This document shows, in pieces, positions 23,769-33,130 of a DNA stretch of 64,000 nucleotides. Origin of the DNA: Rufibacter sediminis (GTDB lineage: Bacteria > Bacteroidota > Bacteroidia > Cytophagales > Hymenobacteraceae). The DNA lies in contig NZ_JACOAF010000026.1 in the NCBI RefSeq assembly GCF_014269285.1, positions 53,453 to 117,452 of the forward strand, written 5' to 3'. Under the pieces are notes generated by a model that made no database searches, was not told the DNA's origin, and saw only the letters and a program-made list of their open reading frames with translations. Positions within the stretch are counted from its first letter, which is position 1, and each line of letters starts with the position of its first letter. A program made the position numbers and the translations under genes.

Positions 23769-26297
23769 ATGAAGAGACGAATACTTTTGCCAGTAGCAGC
23801 CCTCCTACTGGGCTCCTTCCATTATGTCACAGGTCAGGACCTGAAACTCAATGATCGGGAGTACTTTGAAACGCAAGGCGCCAATGTGCTGGTGTACAGC
23901 AACCTGTTTACCGGCGGTTTCAACGATGAGAAAAACGCCGGTATTGAACTCATTCACCACGGCGTGAGAACCGCCCAAGGCGGCGCGGTGCGGCTCTCCA
24001 ACACGCCGGAGCAGTGGGATCTGGTGCCTGACATCCTCAACCGAAAAATAGACCGGGCCGCGAAAACCATTGAGGCGACCTTACGCTACAAAGAGTACAA
24101 TTTCGATTCACGGGTAGTGGTGACGGCCAAGGGCAAAGGCGTGGAGATTTCCGTTTACCTGGACAAACCCGTTCCCAAGGAGCTGGAGGGAAGCGCCGGC
24201 TTCAATCTGGAGTTTCTGCCCTCGCAGTATTGGGCGAAGAATTATCTAGTGGATGGTCGTCCCAATCTCTTCCCCCGCTATGTGGTGGGCAACACCGTGA
24301 CCAAACCCAACAGCCAGAAACCGAAGCAATACAAAGGATACGTCACTTCCGATGACCGGGGGACCGGCAAATTCATTGATCCCCTTCCACTGGAAACCGG
24401 CCGTACCTTCCTTTTCGCCCCTGACTCCCCGGAACGGATGGTGAAAATCACCTCTCCAGATGCTGACCTCATGCTTTTTGACGGCCGGATGCTGGCCCAG
24501 AACGGCTGGTTTGTGATGCGCAGTCTGCTTCCCGCCGGGAAAACCGGCAAAGTCTTGACCTGGACCGTGGAGCCAAACGCCATCAAAGGCTGGGTAAGAG
24601 ACCCCAACATCGGTTTCTCCCAGGTAGGCTATCTCCCGGCGCAACCCAAAGTATCCGTCATTGAACTAGACAAGAAAGACAAGCCCGCCAAAAGCGCCTC
24701 CATCTTCAGAGTAGGCGATGACGGCAAGGCCACCAAGGTATTCACCGGCAAAATTGCCCCCTGGGGCGACTACTTCAAGTACTACTACGTGAAGTTCGAT
24801 TTTTCCGCGGTGAAGACGCCCGGCATCTACTACATTCAGTACGGAGACACCAAGACCAACAATTTCCTGATTGGCGAGCAAGTGTACAGCAAGATCACCG
24901 ATGCCACCAGCGACATCTGGATCCCCATCCACATGAATCACATGTTCGTGAACGAGGCGTACCGCGTGTGGCACGGCGAGCCGTTCAAGGAAGGCTACCG
25001 CCAGGCTCCGCCCAACACCGATCACTTCGACCTTCACGCCCAAGGCCCCACCACCGATACCAAGTACAAACCCCTGGAAGTGATTCCTGGCCTGAACGTA
25101 GGCGGTTTCTTTGATGCCGGAGATTTTGACATCGAGACCGGATCCAATATCAGCGTGGTGCAGAACTTCGTTAAAACCTGGGAAAGCTTCAAACCCCAGC
25201 GCGACCAGACGTTTATTGACCAGCAGCAGCGCTACGTAGACCTGCACCGCCCCGATGGCAAACCAGACGTGTTGCAGTTCATTGAGCATGGCACCCTGAA
25301 CCTGGTAGCGCAGGCAGAGATCATCGGCCACATGGCGCAGACCCTCTCCAACTCCGTGCTGGACAATTACCACCACCTGGGGGATGCCGCTTCCCTCACC
25401 GACGGCCTTCCTTACAACTCCAAGCTTGGTCCTTATGAAGTCGCCAAGGACGGCCGGTCCAGCGGCGTGAAGGATGATCTGTGGGCCTTTACCAGCCGCG
25501 AGCCCGAGCTCGACCTACGGGCCGCCACCATGTTTGCCGCCGCCAGCCGGGCCCTGAAAGGCTACAACGATGACCTTTCCGCCAGAGCCTTGACCCAGTC
25601 CAAAAGACTCCTGAAAGAGGCCACCTCCTTACTCGCTAATCAGAAGCAGGATACATCTGGCCGGGGGAACGCCGCCAACATGGCCACCAACCTTCAGCTG
25701 TACATCGCCACCAGCGAGAAACAGTATCTGGACAGATTCCAGGAGCTGTTATGGCCTGCCTTGGAGCGGAACGTGAGCGGCAACCTGTTAACGGCCCTGG
25801 ATGCGATCCCGCACCTGGACGCTTCCTACAAAGAAAAGCTGCGACCTTACGTGGTGAAGTACAAAGAATACATTGCGGGCCTTGAAAAGAACAATCCTTA
25901 CGGCGTGCCCATTGGCCTTACCAACTGGGCCGGTAGCGGAGACGTGATGAATTTTGGTACCACCGTTTGCTTTGCCAGCAAATACTTCCCGGAGATCATT
26001 GAGGGGCAGCACGCCTTCAAAGCCACTAACTATCTGTTTGGCGCCCATCCGTACCACAACTATTCCCTGGTGGCCACCGTGGGCGCCACTCGTCCCAAAG
26101 CTGTCTTCTACGGGAATAACCGGGCCGATTTCTCCTTCATCCCAGGCAACGTGGCCCCCGGTATCCTGTTCAGAAAACCCGACCACTTTGAGAACTACGA
26201 CGACTGGCCGTTTCTGTGGGGGCAGAACGAAGGAACCATTGGCGGGAACACCGCTTACCTGATCTTTGGGTCAGCGTTTAAGAATTTAATCAAGTAA
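23769..26297 (+). CDS. Glycoside hydrolase family 9 protein (cellulase-like), exported
   Basis: 842 residues with signal peptide (MKRRILLPVAALLLGS, ends TGQ). An N-terminal beta-rich region of about 270 residues is not recognised; a cellulase N-terminal Ig-like domain follows (IGFSQVGYLPAQPKVSVIEL), then an (alpha/alpha)6 GH9 barrel. Catalytic features: GGFFDAGDFD with base/nucleophile candidates D449 and D452, the substrate-binding GAHPYHNYS, and proton donor E821 in QNEGTIGGN (canonical NE...N). Expected to cleave a beta-1,4-glucan or related glycan outside the cytoplasm. Start at 23769 chosen at the signal peptide; 23706 would precede it. Terminator follows. Confidence 0.87.
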   Translation: MKRRILLPVAALLLGSFHYVTGQDLKLNDREYFETQGANVLVYSNLFTGGFNDEKNAGIELIHHGVRTAQGGAVRLSNTPEQWDLVPDILNRKIDRAAKTIEATLRYKEYNFDSRVVVTAKGKGVEISVYLDKPVPKELEGSAGFNLEFLPSQYWAKNYLVDGRPNLFPRYVVGNTVTKPNSQKPKQYKGYVTSDDRGTGKFIDPLPLETGRTFLFAPDSPERMVKITSPDADLMLFDGRMLAQNGWFVMRSLLPAGKTGKVLTWTVEPNAIKGWVRDPNIGFSQVGYLPAQPKVSVIELDKKDKPAKSASIFRVGDDGKATKVFTGKIAPWGDYFKYYYVKFDFSAVKTPGIYYIQYGDTKTNNFLIGEQVYSKITDATSDIWIPIHMNHMFVNEAYRVWHGEPFKEGYRQAPPNTDHFDLHAQGPTTDTKYKPLEVIPGLNVGGFFDAGDFDIETGSNISVVQNFVKTWESFKPQRDQTFIDQQQRYVDLHRPDGKPDVLQFIEHGTLNLVAQAEIIGHMAQTLSNSVLDNYHHLGDAASLTDGLPYNSKLGPYEVAKDGRSSGVKDDLWAFTSREPELDLRAATMFAAASRALKGYNDDLSARALTQSKRLLKEATSLLANQKQDTSGRGNAANMATNLQLYIATSEKQYLDRFQELLWPALERNVSGNLLTALDAIPHLDASYKEKLRPYVVKYKEYIAGLEKNNPYGVPIGLTNWAGSGDVMNFGTTVCFASKYFPEIIEGQHAFKATNYLFGAHPYHNYSLVATVGATRPKAVFYGNNRADFSFIPGNVAPGILFRKPDHFENYDDWPFLWGQNEGTIGGNTAYLIFGSAFKNLIK

Positions 26298-26355
26298 AAA
26301 GCAGTATTGAGCCGGTTTTGAATCAGTAATTGATTTGAATCTGCTTCACCTTAGC

Positions 26356-26405
26356 GCAAGTTAAAAGTCCACTCATATGAGGCTTTTAACTTGCACTATT
26401 TTTTT
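26356..26405 (+). terminator. Intrinsic terminator after the GH9 gene
   Basis: GCAAGTTAAAAG (26356-26367) pairs with CTTTTAACTTGC (26383-26394); T run 26399-26405. Confidence 0.85.
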
Positions 26406-26527
26406 GAGGGGTGCAATAAGTTGAATTTATTATCTTGTTGAAAACAAAATACCTAAACTTCCGGCAAACCAAATAGCCACATTGCGGCATGAAGATAAGC
26501 TCTAATTTTATGCAGATGGATTAGCTT

Positions 26528-26566
26528 GCGTTTAGAGGCTGTATTTCAAAATAAGCCTCTAAACGC
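26528..26566. repeat. GTTT-palindrome repeat, copy 10
   Basis: Perfect 13-bp arms GCGTTTAGAGGCT (26528-26540) and AGCCTCTAAACGC (26554-26566). Confidence 0.9.
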
Positions 26567-26628
26567 GAAAACCTCTTCTACTTCATTCAGTTATCTATTA
26601 TCTTGTGCTAACACGAAAGAAGACCACG

Positions 26629-27021
26629 ATGAAAGAGGAAATTCTTGCTTATCACCAACGTCAGTCAGCGGCCGATCAGCAAATCTGCAATCGGCTGGCT
26701 TCCACCATTGAAGCGGAGCTCCCCGAAGCGGAAAGCAAAATCTGGCACGCCCACCCGGTCTGGTTCCTTGATGGTAACCCCACGGTGGGGTATAGCAAAC
26801 TGAAGAGCGACATCCGGCTCATGTTCTGGAGCGGGGCCGATTTCGGGGAGGAGAAATTGAAAGCCGGTTCGGGCAAGTTCAAGGATGCCTCCGTGAGCTA
26901 CACCTCGGCAGAACAGGTAGACTTGGCTGAGGTGAAGCGCTGGCTGAAGAAGTCACGGGAGATCCAGTGGGATTACAAGAATCTGGTGAAGAGAAAAGGC
27001 CAACTGGAAAGATTGAAATAG
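26629..27021 (+). CDS. DUF1801 domain-containing protein
   Basis: 130 residues of the DUF1801/YdhG-like fold: WHAHPVWFLDGNPTVGYSK, LMFWSGADF, and a C-terminal helix WLKKSREIQWDYKNLVKRKG as in the family. Function unknown; some members are annotated as iron- or stress-related on thin evidence. Start MKEEIL at 26629 is taken because the family's helix begins there; 26605 is a possible 8-residue extension. The next gene starts 1 bp after the stop, so they form an operon. Confidence 0.82.
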   Translation: MKEEILAYHQRQSAADQQICNRLASTIEAELPEAESKIWHAHPVWFLDGNPTVGYSKLKSDIRLMFWSGADFGEEKLKAGSGKFKDASVSYTSAEQVDLAEVKRWLKKSREIQWDYKNLVKRKGQLERLK

Positions 27022-27022
27022 C

Positions 27023-27388
27023 ATGAACACCTCTCCTGAGCACGATGCCCGGATGGCAAGCATGACGTTCGCGTCCGTCTATCCGCATTACGTTACCAAA
27101 GTGGAGCGCAAAGGCCGCACCAAAACGGAGTTGCACCAAGTCATCCAGTGGCTGACGGGCTATGATGACGTAAAACTGCAAGAGCTGGTGGACAGCAAAG
27201 TGACGTTTGAAACCTTCTTCCGGGAGGCCAACCTCCACCCCAACGCCCACCTGATTACCGGAACCATCTGCGGCTACAAAATTGAAGACATCGAAAACAC
27301 CTTAACCAAACAAGTCCGGTACTTAGACAAACTGGTAGACGAACTGGCGAAAGGCAAAAAGCTGGAGAAGATTCTCCGGCAGGCGTAA
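27023..27388 (+). CDS. DUF2200 domain-containing protein
   Basis: 121 residues matching DUF2200 along its length: MTFASVYPHYVTKVERKGRTK, VIQWLTGYD, TFFREANLHPNAHLITGTICGYKIEDIENTLTKQVRYLDKLVDELAKGK. The family is small, cytosolic and uncharacterised. It is translated one base after the DUF1801 gene; both families tend to be found in soil bacteria, and their pairing suggests a shared but unknown task. Confidence 0.88.
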   Translation: MNTSPEHDARMASMTFASVYPHYVTKVERKGRTKTELHQVIQWLTGYDDVKLQELVDSKVTFETFFREANLHPNAHLITGTICGYKIEDIENTLTKQVRYLDKLVDELAKGKKLEKILRQA

Positions 27389-27661
27389 AAGCACGAGCTT
27401 GGCAGAACAGAATGGTTATTCAGATACAGCTCAACAGATTTCTCTCTCCTGCTTTACAGCAGTTCTTCTAGTGCAAACCTAGCGTGTTTCTTCATGTTAA
27501 TTGAGCTGCATTTCCAAAACCAACGAAAATCAGGAGCATCCAAGGCAAAGCTGAAACTTGCGCCGGAACTGATTATCCAAACAGAAGCTTTCCTCCAAAG
27601 AAGTAGCGGAAACGAGCTCTAGAAAATCGATTTCAGCAGTTATTGCCTATTTTTGAAAGCT

Positions 27662-27702
27662 CCTGTTTTCAGCCTATTTTTCTTAAAACAGCCGCTAAAC
27701 GC
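27662..27702. repeat. GTTT-palindrome repeat, copy 11
   Basis: CTGTTTTCAGCC and GCCGCTAAACG around ATTTTTCTTAAAACA; between convergent genes, 8 bp past the GH10-like stop. The rest of 27389-27661 shows nothing. Confidence 0.6.
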
Positions 27703-27709
27703 TTATAGA

Positions 27710-29551
27710 TTATTTAAACTCTACCTTCTGCACGCTACGCTTGTCGCCGTACTCCAGCACCAGCATGTAGGTTCCGGGGGCTAGTTTTCCTCTTTGGATG
27801 GTCAAGGTGTGGCTGCCGGCTTTGTACTTCTCTTTCAGCACGCGGGTTTTCTTTTTCCGGTCCATGGTGTAGAGATCGGCTTTTACACCAGACTTTTTGG
27901 TCAGGTTGATGGCCACGTAGACGTTGCCGGAGGTGGCAGAAGTGGGGGCCTCGGTTGATGGAAGGTTGGTTGGAATCTCTCCTCTGCTTTGGTTACCCAG
28001 CTGCTCTACGGTCAGAATTGGTTTTTCCTGCTGCGCCAGCACCGGCAGAGCATTGCCTAACACCACCACGTTACTTAATTCGCTTTCCTGGTTGGCGTGG
28101 TTAATTTCAGAAACGGCCCAGAAAGAAGTGGGCGAAGGAACATCGGCGGCGGCAATGGTAGCGGTTTCCGCCGAGGTAAATGCCCGAACCGATCCATCGG
28201 GAATGAGCGCGCCGGTAGCGGGCATGGTAGTGGTGGCGTACACCAGATACCGTTTGAAGGCCTGCGTATTTTCCGGGTTGCGGGTCCAGCGCACCTGGTA
28301 GGTACCAGTGGCTTCGTTCAGGGTCACGGTGACATCCAAGGGGGCAGCCGGGGCTTTGCCGGACATCCAGGGCATCACGGGCGGCGCGGCCGGCAGCCGG
28401 AACGTGGCAGCTTGGAGCGAGGTAGCAATGAAGTTGTGATTGTTGACCAGATTGGCCGCCCGGAACAGCACGCTGCCCAACGCGTTTTTCTCCTGATTGG
28501 AACGGGAGATCTCAATCTGGTGGGGTACCTCCTCGCTGGTGAAGCCGTTCTGCACCACAATGTGGCCCGGGTACAGGTGCCGTGCCGCCGCCGCTGCTTT
28601 GTCTGACCACCAGTACAGGAGCTTACGGTAATCTTGTCGGCCGCCAATGGCCCAGTACAGCTGCGGCGTCAGGTAATCAACGTATTTATTGTCCAGCCAG
28701 TGCAGGGCATCGGCGTAGATAGCATTATAGGCGTCCATCCCCGAGATACCGGCCGGTTGCCCGTTTTTCCAGATACCAAACGGACTCACCCCAAACCGCA
28801 CCTGCGGCTTCAGGTTCTTGATCTGGGTATGCACCAGGCGCATGGTTTCGTTCACATTGTTCCGGCGCCAGTCTTTGATGTTGGCAAAACCCGCGCCGTG
28901 CTGCTGAAACGTCTGGGCGTCTTCCTGCCCAATGCCGGTGAACGTCCCTTCGGGGTACGGGTAGAAATAATCATCAAAATGGATGCCGTCAATGGCGTAG
29001 TTCTGGGTCACTTCCCAGATGATGTTGGCAATGTACTGGCGCACTTCGGGCAAGCCCGGGTTCAGGATTTTTTTGCCGTTGGAAAAACTCAGCAGCCACT
29101 CGGGCTTGGACTTGGACACGTGCTGGGCATTGTACACCGCCGGATTAGAGACGGTACCCACCCGGTAAGGATTCATCCAGGCGTGCAGTTCCAGGCCGCG
29201 GGCGTGGGCTTCTTCAATGGCAAAAGCCAAGGGATCATAGCCGGGGTCTTTGCCCTGGGTGCCGGTCAGGAACCTTGACCACGGTTCATAGCTTGAGCGG
29301 TAAAAAGCATCGCACTCCGTCCTGATCTGGAAGAACACCACATTCAGGTTGGCTTCCTTGATTTTGTCAAACATCTGGCGCAGGGCCGCTTTCTGGCTTT
29401 CCGGCGAGGCGCCCTGTTTGGGCCAGTCCAGGTTAGCCACGGTGGCTACCCACACGCCCCTGAACTCGCGGTTGGGCAATTCCTGGGCAGATACCGTCTG
29501 GAAAGAAAGAAGAAAGGCAAGGGCAAGCAGGTGACAAAAATGCTTCAGCAT
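27710..29551 (-). CDS. Family 10-like glycosyl hydrolase (GHL10/DUF187), exported
   Basis: 613 residues with a signal peptide ending VSAQ. The N-terminal domain (about 28-380) is the GHL10 TIM barrel: FRGVWVATVANLDWP, VVFFQIRTECDAFY, LELHAWMNPYR, DGIHFDDYFYP, FGVSPFGIW, DYLTPQLYW. A fibronectin-type domain follows (VTVTLNEATGTYQVRWTRNPEN). The last 75 residues end GTYMLVLEYGDKRSVQKVEF, resembling a type IX secretion sorting domain. Relatives act on peptidoglycan or other glycans; substrate unknown. Minus-strand TACCTTTG (29608-29601) is a good -7 element 50 bp upstream. Confidence 0.87.
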   Translation of the reverse strand: MLKHFCHLLALAFLLSFQTVSAQELPNREFRGVWVATVANLDWPKQGASPESQKAALRQMFDKIKEANLNVVFFQIRTECDAFYRSSYEPWSRFLTGTQGKDPGYDPLAFAIEEAHARGLELHAWMNPYRVGTVSNPAVYNAQHVSKSKPEWLLSFSNGKKILNPGLPEVRQYIANIIWEVTQNYAIDGIHFDDYFYPYPEGTFTGIGQEDAQTFQQHGAGFANIKDWRRNNVNETMRLVHTQIKNLKPQVRFGVSPFGIWKNGQPAGISGMDAYNAIYADALHWLDNKYVDYLTPQLYWAIGGRQDYRKLLYWWSDKAAAAARHLYPGHIVVQNGFTSEEVPHQIEISRSNQEKNALGSVLFRAANLVNNHNFIATSLQAATFRLPAAPPVMPWMSGKAPAAPLDVTVTLNEATGTYQVRWTRNPENTQAFKRYLVYATTTMPATGALIPDGSVRAFTSAETATIAAADVPSPTSFWAVSEINHANQESELSNVVVLGNALPVLAQQEKPILTVEQLGNQSRGEIPTNLPSTEAPTSATSGNVYVAINLTKKSGVKADLYTMDRKKKTRVLKEKYKAGSHTLTIQRGKLAPGTYMLVLEYGDKRSVQKVEFK

Positions 29552-29600
29552 AAGCGGTGTAAAGGGTTGGCGCAGGGCTTGGGTTCTGGAAAAAGGTCTA

Positions 29601-29608
29601 CAAAGGTA
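29601..29608 (-). promoter_or_regulatory. -7 promoter element of the GHL10 gene
   Basis: Minus-strand TACCTTTG, a perfect TAnnTTTG, 50 bp before the ATG. No convincing -33 TTG. Confidence 0.45.
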
Positions 29609-29799
29609 AGGATAAGGCAGTTAAATACCGGGGTCCGGGTAAATTTACCGGAGCCTTCCCCTACCGGTGATCGCGTTTTGGGCGTAGTTTTCGTAAACGG
29701 CAAAGAAAACAGGGAGGGATTCACCGCAACTGTGCGGCTTTTTACTTTTCTTGTGCCTGCTTACTTTCATTTGTTGCCAGATCACTTCGCTTCTACTTC

Positions 29800-30630
29800 A
29801 TGGGAAATGCCGCGCTGAGGAAAAAGATTTACGTTATTATCCATGGCACCGACACGCCCGCCGGTCGCCGGTTTGACGTTGTGCTGCTCTGGATGATTCT
29901 GCTCTCCACCCTCACCGTCTGCCTGGAAAGTGTCCCCACGTATCGGCGGGAGTTAAGCCTGTTCTTCCGGGTGTTGGAGTGGATCTTCACCGTCGCCTTC
30001 ACGTTGGAGTACATCCTGCGGGTGTACAGCAACCCCAGGCCGCTGAAGTACGTGTTCAGCTTCTTCGGGATCATCGATTTCCTTTCGGTGATTCCCACCT
30101 TTCTGGCGTTCTTCATTCCCAGTTTCCGCTACATCATGGCCATCCGGATTCTGCGTTTACTGCGCGTTTTCCGGATTCTCAAGCTCACCAGCTACATTGA
30201 GAACGCCCAGATCATCAAGAGCGCCCTCATGGCCAGCATGCAGAAGATCACGGTTTTCATCATGACGGTTATTAGCTTGGTGCTGGTCATCGGGACGTTG
30301 ATTTACGTGGTGGAAGGCGAGGAAAATGGCTTCACCAGCATTCCGCAGAGCATCTACTGGGCCATTGTCACCATCACCACCGTGGGCTACGGCGACATCA
30401 CCCCGAAGACTGCCGTAGGCCAGGTGATTTCCTCGCTGGTGATGCTCATGGGTTACGCCATCATTGCCGTGCCCACCGGCATTGTCACCGTAGAACTGTC
30501 TAAGGTGAAAGTAGCCGCCCCCGATGTAGACGCTGGCCCCACCAAGGTCTGCGGGAACTGCGCCCGGGAAGCACGCCCCACCGATAATTACTGCTCCAAC
30601 TGCGGGCACCAGTTGGTGAACCTGAAGTAA
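29800..30630 (+). CDS. Voltage-gated potassium channel-like ion transporter with zinc-ribbon tail
   Basis: 276 residues. Six transmembrane helices; S4-like segment FRYIMAIRILRLLRVFRILKL carries the regularly spaced Arg residues of a voltage sensor; selectivity filter TVGYGD at 194-199 marks a K+ channel. After S6 (LMGYAIIAVPTGIVTVEL) a short linker leads to CGNCAREARPTDNYCSNCG, a four-Cys zinc-ribbon. Membrane protein of the inner membrane. The zinc ribbon is an add-on found in some Bacteroidota channels and may be regulatory. Only the ATG at 29800 fits the helices. Confidence 0.9.
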   Translation: MGNAALRKKIYVIIHGTDTPAGRRFDVVLLWMILLSTLTVCLESVPTYRRELSLFFRVLEWIFTVAFTLEYILRVYSNPRPLKYVFSFFGIIDFLSVIPTFLAFFIPSFRYIMAIRILRLLRVFRILKLTSYIENAQIIKSALMASMQKITVFIMTVISLVLVIGTLIYVVEGEENGFTSIPQSIYWAIVTITTVGYGDITPKTAVGQVISSLVMLMGYAIIAVPTGIVTVELSKVKVAAPDVDAGPTKVCGNCAREARPTDNYCSNCGHQLVNLK

Positions 30631-30633
30631 ACC

Positions 30634-30673
30634 GCCGTTTTCACCTCTTTTCCCAAAATAGCTTCAAAACGAG
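30634..30673. repeat. GTTT-palindrome repeat, copy 12
   Basis: GCCGTTTTCACC to TTCAAAACGAG, only 3 bp after the channel's stop codon; imperfect. Confidence 0.6.
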
Positions 30674-30706
30674 TTACCTTTAAAGGTAGAAACCGAACCG
30701 ACCGCC

Positions 30707-31054
30707 ATGCACTTAGAAAGTTTACGGGAGCTTTGCCTCTCATTTCCGGCCGTTACCGAAGACGTTAAATGGGAGCATGACCTTTGTTTCTCGGTGGGCG
30801 GCAAGATGTTCTGCGTGGCCAGCCTGGAGCCGCCGCTCACCTTTTCCCTGAAAGTAACCGAAGAGGAATTTGAGGAGCTAATCGCGTTGCCGGGCATCGT
30901 TCCGGCTCCTTACCTAGCCCGGTACAAATGGATTTTCCTGGAGAACCCGCTGGCTCTTCCGCTGGAAAGAACGGAACAGTTGGTGAAACAGTCTTACCAA
31001 CTCATTTCAGGCAAACTTTCCAAAAAGGAGCGTAAAACCGCTGGCCTGCTGTAA
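30707..31054 (+). CDS. MmcQ/YjbR family protein
   Basis: 115 residues of the MmcQ/YjbR (CyaY-like fold) family: LCLSFPAVTEDVKWEHDLCFSVGGKMFC, SLKVTEEEFEELIALPGIVPAPYLARYKWIFLE, and a C-terminal helix. Often called a DNA-binding protein, but the biological role is unclear. Single gene; TACCTTTA about 25 bp upstream is a near-consensus -7 element. Confidence 0.87.
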   Translation: MHLESLRELCLSFPAVTEDVKWEHDLCFSVGGKMFCVASLEPPLTFSLKVTEEEFEELIALPGIVPAPYLARYKWIFLENPLALPLERTEQLVKQSYQLISGKLSKKERKTAGLL

Positions 31055-31187
31055 GCGAACTTCGCCCAGAAACCTAAACACCAGTTCTGATCGCCTTGCT
31101 GACGCTCCCCTCGCCGCACGGCAATTTACCATCAGCTTTTAGGCGCGGTTTAGCGATAGCTTTCTAGCATTCTACAGCGCCAGCCCA

Positions 31188-31225
31188 CGTTTCAGGCCTT
31201 CTTTTCCAAAAACAGCCTTGAAACA
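31188..31225. repeat. GTTT-palindrome repeat, copy 13
   Basis: GTTTCAGGCC and GCCTTGAAAC around TTCTTTTCCAAAAACA. It lies in the 520-bp gap 31055-31574, which has no convincing gene. Confidence 0.7.
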
Positions 31226-31484
31226 CCACCAGCTTGTTCAGCTAAAAATTTCCATTTAAAACGACACTTATTTGGAATGTCTCTAAACTGGTAGTTAGTT
31301 TGTATGTCTTTAGAAGAAGGAATCGTGCCTGCTTTGTTAGTCGTCCAGGTTGGCGACATGCGGCCTCCTCCTCCTGCGTTTTTGAAATAGATCAACCGGC
31401 TACACCAGCTTCATCCTTTTAGAGCGGCAACTTGTTAGTGGCCCCTCTTTATAAACCGGCTCCTCCCCTTCAAACTCGGCCCTG

Positions 31485-31522
31485 CTGTTTTTAAGCCGAT
31501 TTTTGAAATTCTGCCCTAAAAC
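31485..31522. repeat. GTTT-palindrome repeat, copy 14
   Basis: CTGTTTTTAAGCCG to TGCCCTAAAAC; degenerate. Confidence 0.5.
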
Positions 31523-31574
31523 CTATTTCTTCGGAATGGCTTTATCGTACACCCACTTACCCCGATGCAAGATG

Positions 31575-31694
31575 ATGTCTAACTGGAAAAAGTATCTAAA
31601 GCGGATTGGCGTTGCCGGTTTCCTGTTTTTCCTGATCAAAGGCCTGGTCTGGATTTTTATCTTTTTGGGTGGGGCCAAGCTTCTCTTTGATTAA
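31575..31694 (+). CDS. Small single-span membrane protein, 39 residues
   Basis: Starts MSNWKKYLKRIGVAG and continues with a hydrophobic helix FLFFLIKGLVWIFIFLGG, then AKLLFD. Positively charged N-terminus and one membrane span. I recall comparable tiny proteins with a GFLFFLIKGL-like motif in other Bacteroidota, so it is likely real, but the function is unknown. ATG at 31572 or 31575; longer upstream extension to 31503 has no membrane-protein features. GTTT-palindromes flank it. Confidence 0.55.
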   Translation: MSNWKKYLKRIGVAGFLFFLIKGLVWIFIFLGGAKLLFD

Positions 31695-31760
31695 GATTTC
31701 CGCTCAGGTTTTCCTGAAAGCGAAGTCGATTTCCATCGCTTTCCGCTTCTATTTTTCTCG

Positions 31761-31801
31761 CCTGTTTAAGGGCTGTTTTCCAAAAATCGGCGGTAAAACG
31801 G
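31761..31801. repeat. GTTT-palindrome repeat, copy 15
   Basis: CTGTTTAAGGGCTG and CGGCGGTAAAACGG around TTTTCCAAAAA; one arm has diverged. Confidence 0.6.
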
Positions 31802-31981
31802 TTATGCGGCGATGCGGTTCCCCTCACCCGCGCTTAGCCATCCTGAATATAAATCTGTACCTTGCCGGCACGGTTTAGATCAAATGAAACGATTTAGTAT
31901 CTTGGAAAAAGCTTACTGTTGAACAGGAGAAAGCCGCTCGTTTCAGCCATCAGAATACCTTATTTATCCACCAGACACTTT

Positions 31982-33067
31982 ATGTCAGCACATACCCTTT
32001 CCACGGTTATTACTGGTTCCGGAAGATATATTCCGTCCCAAGTAGTTTCGAATGACGATTTCCTGCAGCACGTTTTTTATGACGTTTCCGGAAAACAGCT
32101 GCCAAACGACAACCAGGTCATCATCCAGAAATTCAAGCAGATCACCGGGATTCAGGAGAGAAGGTACGCCACGCAGGACATGGTCGCTTCAGACATGGGA
32201 TTTCTGGCCGCCCAGGAAGCCATCAAGAACGCCGGCATTGACCCCGAGACCCTGGACTACATCATTGTGGCGCACAATTTCGGTGATGTCAAAGCCGTGC
32301 ACCGCCGCGTGGACATGATGCCTCCTTTGGCGTCGCGCATCAAGCACAAACTGCAGATCGCCAACCCCTACACCGTGGCCTATGATCTGCCCTTCGGCTG
32401 CCCGGGTTGGTTGCAGGGCATGATCCAGGCGCATTATTATCTGCAGTCCGGCGATGCCAAACGCATTCTGGTCATCGGCACCGAGACTTTGTCCCGCGTG
32501 GTGGATGCCCATGACCGCGACAGCATGATTTATTCTGACGGCGCGGGGGCTGTGGTGCTGGAAGCCAGATCTCTGGAAGACAAGTTTGGGGTGTTGCAGC
32601 ACCTGACCGTTTCAGACACCTTAACCCAGACGTTCTGGCTGCACTCCTCCCCTTCCTACAACCCGGCGGTACCGCAGGAAGATCTTTTCATCAAGATGGA
32701 TGGGCGCAAGATTTATGAATATGCCCTGAAAACGGTGCCGCAACTCATCAAAGACTGCCTGGACAAAGCCCAGCTGCCGCTGAGTGCCATCAAGAAAGTA
32801 CTCATTCACCAGGCCAACGAGAAGATGGACGAAGCCATGCTGGAGCGTCTGTTCAAGCTCTATGGAGAGGAGAATATCCCGGCGGATATCATGCCCATGA
32901 CCATCTCCACGCTGGGAAACAACTCGGTGGCTACGCTGCCGGTCCTCTATGATATGGTGGCGCGCGGAGAACTGGCCGGCCATGCCCTCAACAGCGGCGA
33001 TGCCGTGGTGTTTGCCTCAGTGGGTGCCGGAATGAACGCCAACGTGGTCGTCTACCGGATTCCCTAA
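31982..33067 (+). CDS. 3-oxoacyl-ACP synthase III (FabH)-like protein
   Basis: 361 residues, thiolase fold. Active-site Cys in LPFGCPGWLQG, His in LIHQANEKM and Asn in LGNNSVATLP give the FabH Cys-His-Asn triad. Longer than E. coli FabH (317), with an insert near DMMPPLASRIKHKLQIANP, as in a Bacteroidota FabH-like subgroup; it may make a specialised ketone, lipid or fatty-acid starter rather than serve general fatty acid synthesis. The start at 31982 is preferred (MSAHTLSTVITGSGRYIP) to 31919. The downstream monooxygenase gene lies 63 bp away and may be co-transcribed. Confidence 0.87.
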   Translation: MSAHTLSTVITGSGRYIPSQVVSNDDFLQHVFYDVSGKQLPNDNQVIIQKFKQITGIQERRYATQDMVASDMGFLAAQEAIKNAGIDPETLDYIIVAHNFGDVKAVHRRVDMMPPLASRIKHKLQIANPYTVAYDLPFGCPGWLQGMIQAHYYLQSGDAKRILVIGTETLSRVVDAHDRDSMIYSDGAGAVVLEARSLEDKFGVLQHLTVSDTLTQTFWLHSSPSYNPAVPQEDLFIKMDGRKIYEYALKTVPQLIKDCLDKAQLPLSAIKKVLIHQANEKMDEAMLERLFKLYGEENIPADIMPMTISTLGNNSVATLPVLYDMVARGELAGHALNSGDAVVFASVGAGMNANVVVYRIP

Positions 33068-33130
33068 GCAGAGAAGAACCGGGCACAATTTAGGGTCCTT
33101 TGACGTTCACCAGAAGGAGAGAAAACGGAC

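Noticed and set aside
31192..31395. 67-residue minus-strand frame
   Set aside because: Overlaps a GTTT-palindrome, low-complexity start, no promoter or recognisable motif.
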